This document shows, one piece after another, positions 30,001 to 38,772 of a stretch of DNA of 64,000 bases. Numbering within the stretch: position 1 is the stretch's first letter; each line of letters begins with the position of its first letter. A program made the position numbers and the translations under genes. Location of the stretch: contig AP026546.1 of the NCBI GenBank assembly GCA_026075535.2, positions 10,912,001-10,976,000 on the forward strand, written 5' to 3'. The stretch is from Tricholoma matsutake (Eukaryota > Basidiomycota > Agaricomycetes > Agaricales > Tricholomataceae). Under the pieces are notes generated by a model. The model was not told the origin of the DNA and searched no databases. It was given only the letters and a program-made list of their open reading frames with translations.

Positions 30001-30997
30001 TGAGTTCGATCGCGTGATCCCATGGCTTATGCGCAGGAAGAGAGTCGAATGACTCCTTGGAGAACACGTCTTCAAACTCATGGAGATGAGGGAGTAAGGA
30101 GTTAGTAGAGGATTTAGCAGCGTTGTTTTTGTGGAAGGCCTCGGCGAGGCGTTGGGATATGTTCGATGTGGCACACACCTCATGCGATGAGCAAATCACA
30201 GTGAAGAAGATCCGATCACCCTCCTCCACTTCCTCTGGGTCCTCATCATCATCATCCGAGTCCGGCATTAGATCAGGAACCCCTTCCAATTCCACTTCAG
30301 GTATAGGCAGGGGTCCAGCACGACACTTCTGAGTTCGTCGTATTGCCGCCTTCTGTCCACGATGTTCTTGCCTGGCTTCTGTGAAACACGTCCGACAGCA
30401 GGATGGACATCGGCTCATGGTAACCTCCCCGGTGCGCCAGTCGACCTCTGGGTTATGGTCTCGAAGCCATGGATATCCCAAAATCGCCTTTTGCTTTCCT
30501 AATTGAGTGACAGCAAAAAGGGCACGCTCACTATGATCTTTGTAACGGAGAACCAGGTCTGCAACCTCTCGGATGGCACCAGCTTCATTTGGGGATCCAT
30601 CCACGTTATATACAGGTATCGGACGTGAGAGTGAGCGAGTATTTAGACGATGTTGTTGTACCAGATGGGAATCGATGAAGAGACCAGTCGCACCAGAGTC
30701 CAGGAGCGCAGAGACACCGAGTATCTGTCCAGTGTCGGTCGTCTGCAGTTCGATGGCTAGGTTTAAGGAATGTGCAGAGGGAGTGGATGCCACAATATAC
30801 TTGCGTGGTAGTTTACGCTCCCATGATTTAATTTTGGGACGTGGAGTAGAAGGAGAGATGGGGAGAGCAGGTACGTCTTTAGCCAACTTCGAAGGGTCAG
30901 AGAGGGGAGCAGTCACAGAAATGGATTCATTCTCCAGGGATTCAACTGACAAGACTTCAAAGCGGTTATGGACAGGCAGTGAGGGCGTACGATTCAC
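27095..30997 (-). CDS. pol: Pol polyprotein: protease, RT, RNase H, integrase, chromodomain
   Basis: 1300 residues, uninterrupted. Protease active site DSGA at residues 100-103; acidic linker 243-261; RT with [20 protein letters not shown] at 380-399 and the catalytic YLDD at 491-494; RNase H from about 634 (VEADSSDF, Asp639); integrase zinc ligands His862/His869 and Cys896/Cys899; catalytic triad Asp932, Asp992, Glu1028 with the canonical 35-residue gap; chromodomain at about 1226-1275 ([32 protein letters not shown]). The listed start is a GTG that overlaps the gag stop (GTGA). The frame is open upstream and in -1 phase to gag, so either -1 frameshifting or reinitiation could make it. All catalytic residues are present, so it may be active. 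Confidence 0.96.
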   Translation of the reverse strand: MNRTPSLPVHNRFEVLSVESLENESISVTAPLSDPSKLAKDVPALPISPSTPRPKIKSWERKLPRKYIVASTPSAHSLNLAIELQTTDTGQILGVSALLDSGATGLFIDSHLVQQHRLNTRSLSRPIPVYNVDGSPNEAGAIREVADLVLRYKDHSERALFAVTQLGKQKAILGYPWLRDHNPEVDWRTGEVTMSRCPSCCRTCFTEARQEHRGQKAAIRRTQKCRAGPLPIPEVELEGVPDLMPDSDDDDEDPEEVEEGDRIFFTVICSSHEVCATSNISQRLAEAFHKNNAAKSSTNSLLPHLHEFEDVFSKESFDSLPAHKPWDHAIELTPGATPSSCKVYPLSPEEQRQLDQFIDEHLASGRIRPSKSPMASPFFFVKKKDGSLRPVQDYRRLNNITVKNRYPLPLISELVNQLRGARYFTKLDVRWGYNNVRIKEGDEWKAAFRTNRGLFEPLVMFFGLTNSPATFQTMMNDIFHDLILEGVVCIYLDDILIFTRTVEEHRRITRLVLERLRRYKLYLRQDKCEFERTKIEYLGLIISEGQVEMDPIKVNGVTAWPTPTNKKEVQSFLGFINFYRRFIKDFSHHARPLFDLTGKEAWRWDNAQQEAFEKLKEMVTSALILTFADDSRPFRVEADSSDFAMGAVLSQQSPEDQKWHPVAFYSKSLSAVERNYEIHDKEMLVIMRALEEWRHFLEGAQHKVEIWTDHKNLEYFMTAKKLNRRQARWSLYLSRFDFSLHHRPGRSMGMTDALSRCADHGDGSGDNQNIVLLQPDLFTIRALEGIVPQGEERDILRDIRCANCSGLHEDVVARAVKELRKGSTLSLRAAEWAEKEDLLYFRDRIYVPNHPDLRRRIISQHHGSQIAGHPGCWKTLELISRNYWWPQMSRLIGQYCRTCDLCLRTKVPRRKPIGDLHPLPVPESRWDVISVDFVVELPESNGFDAVMCTVDSVGKRAHFIPTHTTVSALGAARLYLHHVWKLHGLPSAFLSDCGPQFMAEFTRELYRLLGIKLLASTAYHPQTDGQTERVNQELEQYIRLFVNERQDDWDDLLPLAEFGYNNHVHASTQQTPFLLDTGRHPRMGFEPRQTPSHIETVNEFTERMRDNLEEARAALAKAKDDMARFYNQRHSPTPQYKVGDRVYLDSSDISTTRPSKKLAHRFLGPFPIVKCVGTHAYRLRLPASMSRLHPVFHVVKLLPAPPDPFPGCHSHPPPPPTVIEGEPQYEVESILDSRLRRGKLQYLVHWKGYGYEENSWVEESDVNAPRLIKEFHRRHTAAPCRIQVTDFGRIRFRMHRGNAS

Positions 30998-32127
30998 TCG
31001 CTGCGAATAGGAAAATCCTGCTCCTCTACAACTTCCAGCTTAACCTCCTCTGCAACTTGATCCTTCGCTTCCTCAACATCTACAAGTGCCAACAAATCTT
31101 GCAGGAGTTCGTCTCGTCCCTCGGGGGTGAGCATGCGGATATCCTGACGATGGGGACATGCTCCAGCCCTGTGTCCAGGTTCCCCACAACGGTAGCAGAG
31201 ATCCAACTTACGTGCACGGCTGCGGGCTGCATCAACATCCATTGGTACTGGGATATTGACAGCTGGTGTGGGAGTTTGACGAGCAGGAATGGGGTTAGGG
31301 CGGGGGAGGCTTCGATTGAAGGTGTAGGGTGTATGAGTGGTAGTTGGAGCACGGAATGCAGCATTAAACGCCGCATTTGTGAGTCGGTTCTCGTCACAGA
31401 GTGAAGCAGCTTCATACCAAGCAAGGATATCATCATCCGCTGGGCGCCCTTCCAACATCTGTGCAATCTGGTCCTGAATTTCTCGGTTGAGCCCCCGTCG
31501 GAACTTCACCACTACTGGTAACCCACTCCCATACCCTGCCATGTCCACCAAATCCTTGAACTCATCGATATAGTCGTCCACGGATCGACGTCCCTGGTGG
31601 TAAGTGGATGACTCAAGTCGTGTCACTGCTCGGTGGCGTTCATTGAGGGGGCAGAAGTGGCGTACGAACTCAGCTCGAAAGTCACCCCAAGTGGACAAAG
31701 GTAGAGAACCGAGTTCTTTAGTTTGACGTAGGATACGGTCCACATAGAGATAGGCGCGTTCAGATTTCATGTATGTGAAGGCCCAATAAATTTTTGCAGC
31801 CTCATCGACGAATTGATGCGACTGGAGACTAATGTATAACTCACAGGAATTAAGGAATGCACGTCCCTGCGCACGTGCACCATTAAATTCGGCGGGGGGG
31901 GACAGTTTGATCTGGGCACGTTCCTTAGTGGACGCGTTTGGCAAAACGTCGTTGTTGGGTGCGCTTGGAGTCGTGAAGGGGGAACTATTAGTCGTAGGGT
32001 TAGCCTGGAGGGTCCTAACGAAGTTTTCAATCGTAGATTTAAGCGAGTCAATTTGCGCGCGCATTCCGGAAACGTCGCTTTCAAGCGCGTCGAAGCGTTC
32101 TGATGTGTCCATGTCGCTAGGGAGCAC
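30994..32127 (-). CDS. gag: Gag polyprotein with CCHC zinc knuckle
   Basis: 377 residues. An N-terminal heptad-like helix (residues 8-45), then the retrotransposon gag domain at about 85-225 (GRAFLNSCELYISLQSHQF, STWGDFRAEFVRHF, SVDDYIDEFKDLV, VVVKFRRGLNREIQDQIAQM). A Thr/Pro-rich linker follows, then one zinc knuckle with Cys311, Cys314, His319 and Cys324 (CYRCGEPGHRAGAC). It ends in a Glu/Val-rich tail that overlaps pol. Gag forms the particle that packages element RNA. The ATG is the first one after the LTR in this frame, about 150 bp inside. Confidence 0.94.
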   Translation of the reverse strand: MLPSDMDTSERFDALESDVSGMRAQIDSLKSTIENFVRTLQANPTTNSSPFTTPSAPNNDVLPNASTKERAQIKLSPPAEFNGARAQGRAFLNSCELYISLQSHQFVDEAAKIYWAFTYMKSERAYLYVDRILRQTKELGSLPLSTWGDFRAEFVRHFCPLNERHRAVTRLESSTYHQGRRSVDDYIDEFKDLVDMAGYGSGLPVVVKFRRGLNREIQDQIAQMLEGRPADDDILAWYEAASLCDENRLTNAAFNAAFRAPTTTHTPYTFNRSLPRPNPIPARQTPTPAVNIPVPMDVDAARSRARKLDLCYRCGEPGHRAGACPHRQDIRMLTPEGRDELLQDLLALVDVEEAKDQVAEEVKLEVVEEQDFPIRSE

Positions 32128-32278
32128 GTTTGGCGAAAATGGCGGCGCGATAAAGGCGAGAGTATCTGGAACGGTGTGTAGGGACTCTGTGGAGCTTTGG
32201 GAAGCGTCGTCCAGTCCGTACCTGCCTATTTTGGGCAGCGCGTTCGCGATTTTCGGGCCTTAGGGAAGAGTTTTCTAC

Positions 32279-32704
32279 TATAAGGGCAACCTAAGCCTCT
32301 AGCAAAGGGAAATCCGAAGTTAAAATTATACTACATAATACAGGCATTGGGGGCGCACCTAGCAAAGGGAAATCCGAAGAGAAAACTCTAAGGATCCCCT
32401 TGCTGATGCCCAGTATATGTGAAGACGACAAAAATCAAATATAACCTAAAAATAGAAAAAGGCGGAGATAGGCGGATCAAGGCCGCCGAATGACATCATA
32501 CCAAGGGGTATGTGTCGGAAGGGGTACTCCGCCTCTAAATATAAAAGTGTCAACATATACAAACATGATAGCAAGGGAAAATTAGTAATAAAATCCGGAA
32601 AAATCATAGAAAATGAAGAATAGAAGGAAATGAGGTGGGGAAAAATATAGGACGAACATAAAAAATAGGAAAAACACACAGGGCACCCCCTTAGTCCCCT
32701 TACA
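32279..32704 (-). repeat. 5' LTR of chromovirus F (426 bp)
   Basis: On the minus strand it runs TGTAAGGGGACTAAGG to GGTTGCCCTTATA. TGTAAGGG and CCCTTATA form an imperfect terminal inverted repeat. Inside are two copies of a CTAGCAAAGGGAAATCCGAAG string (about 32298 and 32358), a direct duplication within U5/R. After the LTR the sequence continues GTAGAAAACTC on the minus strand; I do not recognise a tRNA complement there, so the primer used is unknown. Confidence 0.9.
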
Positions 32705-32833
32705 GGTCTCCCCATTCTCATTGTACTAGGAGCTAGGAAGCCAAAGACAATATATTACTGAGCAGTCCAATTGTAATTTTACATGAAGTAGCATTGAATG
32801 CCAGTTTACTGGTACAATGCAGCGGCTACTAAG

Positions 32834-34141
32834 TTAGCTCTGTTGCACCATTGCACGCAGCTCATCCATTGTAGAAAACAAAGAAAGACCAAAATCCTTA
32901 CGTGCCCTATGAACCTCTTCTGCCACATGCTTGGCCACTGAAGATCCATTAGTGTAGCACTCCTCCTTCTGAAACCCATGCTCAACCCATTGGAATAGAC
33001 CACCAGCCTCATACTGCGTGAAGGAGTACCAAATCTTGTGGGGTTGGATGGGGATGTTTGAGTGGCTGATGATAGCTGAGGGAATGATGATGGACGTGCC
33101 TGGAGGAAACTCAATAACTATGCCACACTCCCTTAGGATGAGGTGGCCACTGCGCGTTGAATCAAACTTTCCAACATTGGTCATAATGCAGACTATGAAG
33201 GCAAGGTTCCCCCAATCTGTATGCTGATAGCACCAAGTCGCTGGGCCAAAGTTGAAAGAAATTGCTGGCCAGATGCTATCCATAAATAGGCACTCGAGGC
33301 CTTTGTCCTGCTTGTACAGGGCCCCAAGAGTTTCATGGTAATATTTATAAAGCTTGGGAAACCAAGCTGCAAATCCACCATTCACAAATTTGGAGATGCA
33401 GACAAAGGATGGGTAGCTGAGGAGTTTTCATAAAACTCTGCGATTCGCAAGGTTGTGCGTGAGGTTGCCCAGGATCACTTGTCCACCACCAAATGATACA
33501 ACAGCTGCCAGGGCTGGGAAAGGCCCACAGCGATGATTCAAGTCCTTAGAATCAAAGGAACATTGCTTGCTGGCCTCCTCCATCTCCCTCTCCACATCTG
33601 CCATTCCCTTCGACCATTTTTGCTCCTCTGGCTGGTTACTGTCATCTGGCTGCCCAATGCCTACACAGAAAATCTGGCTGGCATGATCCTTGATGGGGAT
33701 TGATTTTCTGTCAAATTCAAGTTCCAGCTATAGGAATTGACACAAAATTAACTTAGCTTACCTGCCATCCCACTTTTGCAGCTTAAATTTGAAGGACGAG
33801 TTCTCTCCAACCAGATCATCCAACTTGTATGCAGTCTTATCCTTCAACTCCTCAGTGTTGCATAGACCTATGTACCCAGGGGCCGAGATCAAAATATCTG
33901 TGAGATTGAGCTTGGCATCAAATGGCCTTTGAGTTTGGGTTATGCAATTTCTGGCAGGTGGTGGGCCGAACTTTGTAAGCATGCACTCTGGCCTCATGCT
34001 CCTTCCGCTGCTCAGCTCTGCCATGCTTCCACTTTGTGTGGCTCCATTGCTTGTTGCTGCTGTACTTCTTACCCACATTTTCCAGCTGACCAGCCAAGGT
34101 TGAAGCGGTTTTCCCTGGGACCCTGGATACATTATAAGCAA
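32834..34141 (-). pseudogene. 2OG-Fe(II) dioxygenase-like protein of the TET/JBP type
   Basis: Exon 33762-34141 (ending FKFKLQKWDGR) joins over a 54-bp intron (33708-33761, GTAAGCT to TTGACAG) to SIPIKDHASQIFCVGIG, then CSFDSKDLNHRCGPFPALAA, a TGA and a frame that runs 33385-32834. In that 183-residue part, GPATWCYQHTDWGNLAF supplies an H-x-D pair (His55, Asp57), SAIISHSN a distal His (His108), and YSFTQYEAGGLFQWVEHGF the end of the core. I recognise the layout from the expanded TET/JBP-like families of basidiomycetes, which oxidise 5-methylcytosine. Residue 119 is Trp where relatives, as I recall, have the cosubstrate-binding Arg. Probably inactive. Confidence 0.55.
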
Positions 34142-34172
34142 TGAGGAAGTGATGCCAGGTACCAGTAGAAGC

Positions 34173-34925
34173 TCACTTTCTCATCAATTTCCAACAATCA
34201 TCTTGATAAAAATGAGACCACAAATCTTTGCCTGAAGCCAATCTGATGCCCTTTGCAGAATTACTGCACTCTGGATTGGTGACAGCAGCGATATTCAGTG
34301 TTTGATTGGTGTAAGGAGTAGTGACAAAATAATCATCCTCTTGAGAGTGAGCTTCTTCTGTGGGCATTGCACTGGCTGCTACAAGACTTCCACTGGAAGC
34401 ATACACTGTAGTGGCAAGGACTTCTTCATTATGCACTAGAATCGTTGTCACTGCATCAACCTTTCTGTGGACCAGTAGATTCTGGATGGGAGAAGCATCT
34501 GTGGCAGGGAGTGTGGCATTTCCCTGATTGATAGTAGTGAGTAAGCGGAGAAGAAGGGTGATATTTTGAAATTTCATGTGAAGCACCAAATTCGAGTCTG
34601 AGTCAGGCTCTGCCTGATTAGGAGAGCTTTGAAGTATCTGCACTGAATTGGTGGTCATTGAAACTGAAATCAAGAGGTGGTGGTACAATGATGGGTTGAG
34701 ACAATGGATGCTGGCATGCGACTTGGAGTCACTGTTCAAGTTATAAACTGTATAGGAACATGAGACAAGACTCTTGGACTCTCTGCTACCACAAAGCCCC
34801 AGTGTTCCTAAAATAGAAATGCACTTGATCTGCCAAGCATAGGGTAGAATCATGTAGTAAGAGGTAGTGTGTGATATATGCATATGATCATGATCCGGTG
34901 GCTCCTTATAATGTCCAAGTCTCAC
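34173..34925 (-). CDS. Unknown 250-codon ORF
   Basis: It opens with MRLGHYKEPPDHDHMHISHT and a moderately hydrophobic stretch (YYMILPYAWQIKCISILGTL), then Ser/Asn-rich sequence, a LLLRLLTTINQGNATLPATD segment and a tail with ECSNSAKGIRLASGKDLWSHFYQDDCW. No family recognised. It ends 32 bp before the first codon of the dioxygenase-like exon on the same strand, so it could be a 5' exon of that gene (the end reads CWKLMRK, then TGA). The long frame in an otherwise decayed area makes coding plausible. Confidence 0.35.
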   Translation of the reverse strand: MRLGHYKEPPDHDHMHISHTTSYYMILPYAWQIKCISILGTLGLCGSRESKSLVSCSYTVYNLNSDSKSHASIHCLNPSLYHHLLISVSMTTNSVQILQSSPNQAEPDSDSNLVLHMKFQNITLLLRLLTTINQGNATLPATDASPIQNLLVHRKVDAVTTILVHNEEVLATTVYASSGSLVAASAMPTEEAHSQEDDYFVTTPYTNQTLNIAAVTNPECSNSAKGIRLASGKDLWSHFYQDDCWKLMRK

Positions 34926-35618
34926 GCTGTCTCATGGTATATCGCTATATTGTGAGATGATATATATCATTTGCTGCAATGAACCAGAATGCCAGAATCT
35001 CTGACTCGGAGTCTTTTCCTCATAACTACATACATATGGAGCAGGTCACCTAGTGGCCACTACTTTTGTATAGCCGCCAATCTGACCAGCAAGGTTTTTT
35101 TATAAAGTATGACTGAAAACAAGCATGAGAAGACTATAAGAACATTACAAGATTCAATTATGTAGATTTTGTAGCCAAAAAATGGTCAGGAGTACAGTAA
35201 AGGTTAGGCTGGTGGCATTGACTAGTAATCAGGGAGCCACAGCAACATTGAAAATTTGAACATGACAAATCTATGGCCTGACCAAAGAAACAGCATAAAG
35301 CCAGCAGAACGAGCTCGTGCTGAGAAAATCTTGCACAACAATTTGATGCTTAGTAATTTAGTAATACACAGGTACCAGTCACAGTTTGTATTTGAAAGCA
35401 TGTTAGGGTTAAGGTTAACTGCAGGCAAATATTACACAGCCACTGAAATTTGATGGCACGGTCCCAAAATTCAAGTTCAATGTCCTAGGCGAAGCTGACA
35501 TATTGAAAGAAGACAAATGCATCGAAAATCTGGTATATAGAAAGATGGTACCTGTGCACAGAGATTGAAATAGAAGAAATGTTGCCTATGGGAGTATCAC
35601 TGAACTGGGTCTTCAAGT
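34926..35618. other. Non-coding gap
   Basis: Only short ORFs (65-68 codons at 35222-35453) without motifs. I see no repeat partner except a short AGGGTTAAGGTTAAC string near 35404 that also occurs inverted near 42890. Confidence 0.3.
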
Positions 35619-38412
35619 TCACTGGCCACAGTGATCATGATAAAACAGCCTTAGACTTGTGACCCATGTATGAGTATGAGCAAGCATCGATACCTCGTAG
35701 AGGCACTGGACAATGCTAAAGTGACTGTAATGATGGTAGGGTAGACGTGAGCAATCAGCAATGACATCTGTCAGTGAGCATGTGAAGACAGTCTGAACGT
35801 TGGATATACCATCATCATCTGAGTTGCTCAGATCACCATCATCATCACTACTGGACTGGTCTTCATCATCACTGTCTGAATTGCTTTCTTCACTGTCGCG
35901 GTCAGAGTCATCTGAGGAATTCATGTCAGAATCTGATTCCATAACCAGATCGTTGTACTGCTGTATGAAGTCCAGGTCCACAGGAGTTGCCTCGAGGCTC
36001 AGGATATCATGGCCTGCAATGTCTTTGTAAGTAGATTGTGTTTAAAGAAAGTGTAATACCTACATCTCATGTATGAGGATAACACTCCTGCCCTAGCCTC
36101 AACAACATATCTTGGTCCCGCCCACTTGAAGCCCTTGCTAACCCTAAAATGCAGATCATAAGGGAAATACTTCTTCAGTAAATCTGTCAGAACATCTGCT
36201 GTGCACTCCAACACTTCACCTTAAGCATCATTCTCTTCTGCCATAGTCTTAGTATACAAGATCAGTGCTATAATATGCTGGGAGAGTAGGTCCTTAAATA
36301 TGAGGCCACCATCGATGAATGATTCCTTCTCAGGGTTGAGAAACAGATTAGTGCTTGAAGGTCCAGTCACACAGACCGAAAAAGAACCGAGACTGAACCA
36401 AACCATAACCAATGTAACTGGACCTGCAGTCATGGTCCTGTCAGTTACATTACCAGTTCAGTCTGTGGTTCACTGATCTCAAGACAAACAGCAAAACCAT
36501 TCAAGACCAGTTAGAACCAGTCTTGAACCGAACCCTTAGTCCTAAGTGTATGTAGTTGTAAATATATCTATTGAAGTTGTATATACATAAAAAGTGGGGC
36601 ACACCTGAGGGAAAGCATGAAAATGCAAGCCATTTAAATATTACAGACTATTTGTATGTATTTGCATGGTCACGCACTTTCATTTACACATTTTTGATGC
36701 ATTTACATGTTTCATTTATATGTTTATACTTATTTGTACTGCATTGCCACAACCCCACATGACTTTCTCGGCGGAACAGGGTCCAAACAATGAAAGACAT
36801 CGTTTGGGCCCAGGTAAGTTTATCATTTCATCTTTTACATATCTAACTACCATTTTTGGTTGTTTTTAGGTACTATATTTATGACTACAATGGCACTGTC
36901 TACCACCACGAGCCTCTGCTTGTGGGGTGGATAATGGAGCAACAACAAACTGGGAACAATGACGATGGGATGACAATGAATGGGGGACAAACAGGGGACA
37001 ATGACAATGATGAATGATGAGTAGGGGACAACAACAACAAATGGCAAGCAGAGGACTTTGATGATGAACGATGACAATTGGGGATGACAACAAGGATAAA
37101 TGGGGACCATGAGATGGCAACAATGCAACACCCATCACTCCCTCGCTCAAAACGCGAGACAGAGGGGTCATTTTCTAGGGATGAGTCATCCCCAGCACCA
37201 CAGTCCAGCCTCGCGAGCCACTGCTCATGGGGGGACTTGTTTCCTTGTCTTTTAATTTTGTTCTTTTTTCTGTATGTATCTTAGTTACAAAAAATAGTTG
37301 GTATATAATTTGTGGGACTGGTCAAAACTGGTTGAGAACCACAGACAGACCACTCAGAATGGGTTCTGAGTGGTTCGGTCTGCGGTTACATAGAATTTTA
37401 AATATTATAGGACCAGTTTGGTCCTCAGTTCAAGCCCACAAGGGCAAAAACCGGGACTGGACTGGTCTTTCAAGCACTAAAACAGATAGTGTGCACACCA
37501 CCAATGATGAAGGTCCCTAGATAGCCCACGGGCATGGATAGTGCACAGCTGATCATGGTCATGTTTAGGTCCATGTCAATATTTCTTCCTGTACACCAGA
37601 GGGTTGATGAGATCCCCAAGTTCCATGACGATGCATAACATGAACAGGTCAAGCACCCCTTCAAAGGTGGAGACATCGGGAATATGACAAGTGGGCGTCA
37701 GGTTCTTTTGCTTTTTGCCAGCGATTGGACTGTCCTTTCCAGTGGAGTGGGCTTGATTCTGGAGTTGCATCATTTGGAGCCTTGTCATGCTCATTCATAC
37801 TGCCCTCTCTCATGTCCACATCCACCACACCAGATTGTTCTCCTCAGTTTGCAACATCTCCTGTATCTGCATCAACATCCATTGCACTAGGATTCTCATC
37901 CTCCCCTCCAGCTCTTCCCAATTGTTCTACTTGCTGTGCGACACCTGCTCTATCCACATCACTTGCTCTATCCATGGCAATATCCATACCAGAGTTGCCA
38001 GTGAGCCTTTCTGGTCAAGCACTTCCTTGGTCATTTTGGTGTCGATAAGCCCCTCTCGCACTCTCACAGCACCACTATTTCCTTGTCCATGGCTATCATC
38101 TTCCTCAGAATTCCTACCTCCAAGACAGCACAATCCTTTGTGAACACGTTTTTTGTCCTCATCACCATCCTCCTCCTCCTCCTCCTCTTCTGCATCCACT
38201 GCAGCCCCAGGCCCACCATGTACAGAGGTTGCACCATGTGCAAAGGAATTAGGAGACTCCACATGATGGTTCACATGATATTCAGAGGTAACAATGGGGA
38301 CTTTAGTATTCAGATATCTGAGAAATTGAATTAAAGTCAGTCCATAGATAATATAAGAAGGTCTCACCAGCTGTGAACCAACTGGCATCATCATTACATA
38401 TATCATGTACAC
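35619..38412 (-). pseudogene. Unknown multi-exon gene split by a hAT-type element
   Basis: On the minus strand: 38412-37927 has an acidic run (VDAEEEEEEEDGDEDKKRV). 37794-37488 reads STFEGVLDLFMLCIVMELGD, then VYRKKY, a TGA and HGPKHDHDQLCTIHARGLSR, DLHHWWCAHYLF. The frame then meets the element at 37479-36349 and resumes in phase with LNPEKESFIDGGLIFKDLLS. 36214-36040 reads DLLKKYFPYDLHFRVSKGFK. An intron (GTAGGTAT to TTGCAG, about 36004-36054) leads to HDILSLEATPVDLDFIQQYN and a Ser/Asp-rich acidic tail. I do not know the family. Several TGA/TAA stops show decay. Confidence 0.5.
36349..37479 (+). mobile_element. hAT-type non-autonomous element with hairpin modules (1131 bp)
   Basis: The left end is TAGTGCTTGAAGGTCCAGTC; the right end reverse-complemented is TAGTGCTTGAAAGACCAGTC. 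Perfect 8-bp target duplications AAACAGAT lie at 36341-36348 and 37480-37487. Inside: subterminal ACCGGTT/GGACC-rich repeats; a palindrome at 36780-36810 (TCCAAACAATG/CATCGTTTGGGCC) followed at 36814 by an intron-like GTAAGT...TTTTTAG of 56 bp; hairpin CCACGAGCctctGCTTGTGG near 36905; a GGGACAACAA-type minisatellite 36940-37100; a CCCTCGCTC hairpin near 37140; and a GAGCCACTGCTCATG hairpin near 37207. No transposase. The same family as 56378-57798. Confidence 0.88.
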
Positions 38413-38656
38413 CCATTGCAGAGATATCTGTGAATGCTTCCACCAATAACCCTGGAATCGTTATGGTTGTTTTTGTGGTGGCAATATCAAATATAACTCT
38501 TAATAGTCATTTTTCAACCTTTCTAATTATGGTGGGTCGTTTGTTACCAAATCATTTTCAGAGCTATAATAACTTCTAGGAATTAGTGGCATCCTTCCAG
38601 TTTGAAGTGCTCTCATACCTCAAACATTTTCATCTTCCCAAAAGACATGTTTATTA

Positions 38657-38725
38657 CAGCTAATTGCATAATTGTTGACACTGAGCAAACAATGTGTTTA
38701 TTTATGAAATAGTCGACTTAGCAAA
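38657..38725 (+). repeat. Left terminal inverted repeat of the Tc1/mariner element
   Basis: It reads CAGCTAATTGCATAATTGTT, then GACACTGAGCAAACAATGTG, and ends around ATAGTCGACT. It pairs with 41667 to about 41600 on the opposite strand, with scattered mismatches. Next to TA at 38655-38656. Confidence 0.88.
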
Positions 38726-38772
38726 TTTTTGTAATCCTGACCGTTGAGCACAGCTTCTCTCCTCCCACTGCC

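Larger units (their letters stand above)
26951..32704 (-). mobile_element. Nearly intact Ty3/Gypsy chromovirus F
   Basis: It comprises a complete 5' LTR (32704-32279), an open gag (377 codons) and pol (1300 codons) overlapping by a few bases, a polypurine tract (AGAGAGGGGG) and the first 133 bp of the 3' LTR (27083-26951). The rest of the 3' LTR is missing, so integration flanks cannot be compared. This element is visibly richer in CpG than its surroundings and has none of the Arg-to-stop changes of other copies, so it is young. The truncated copy at 6893-8053 belongs to the same family. Confidence 0.95.

Noticed and set aside
30573..31010. Plus-strand ORFs of 140-145 codons opposite chromovirus gag and pol
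   Set aside because: Shadows in the antisense frame of intact coding sequence; no domain, and the element is explained by gag-pol.
33728..33761. A 34-nt intron ending at CCTATAG in the dioxygenase-like gene
   Set aside because: Too short for splicing; the 54-nt version ending TTGACAG restores a better protein match and was used instead.
34173..34925. Firm assignment as N-terminal exon of the dioxygenase-like gene
   Set aside because: Same strand and close, but I found no donor/acceptor pair that joins the frames convincingly.
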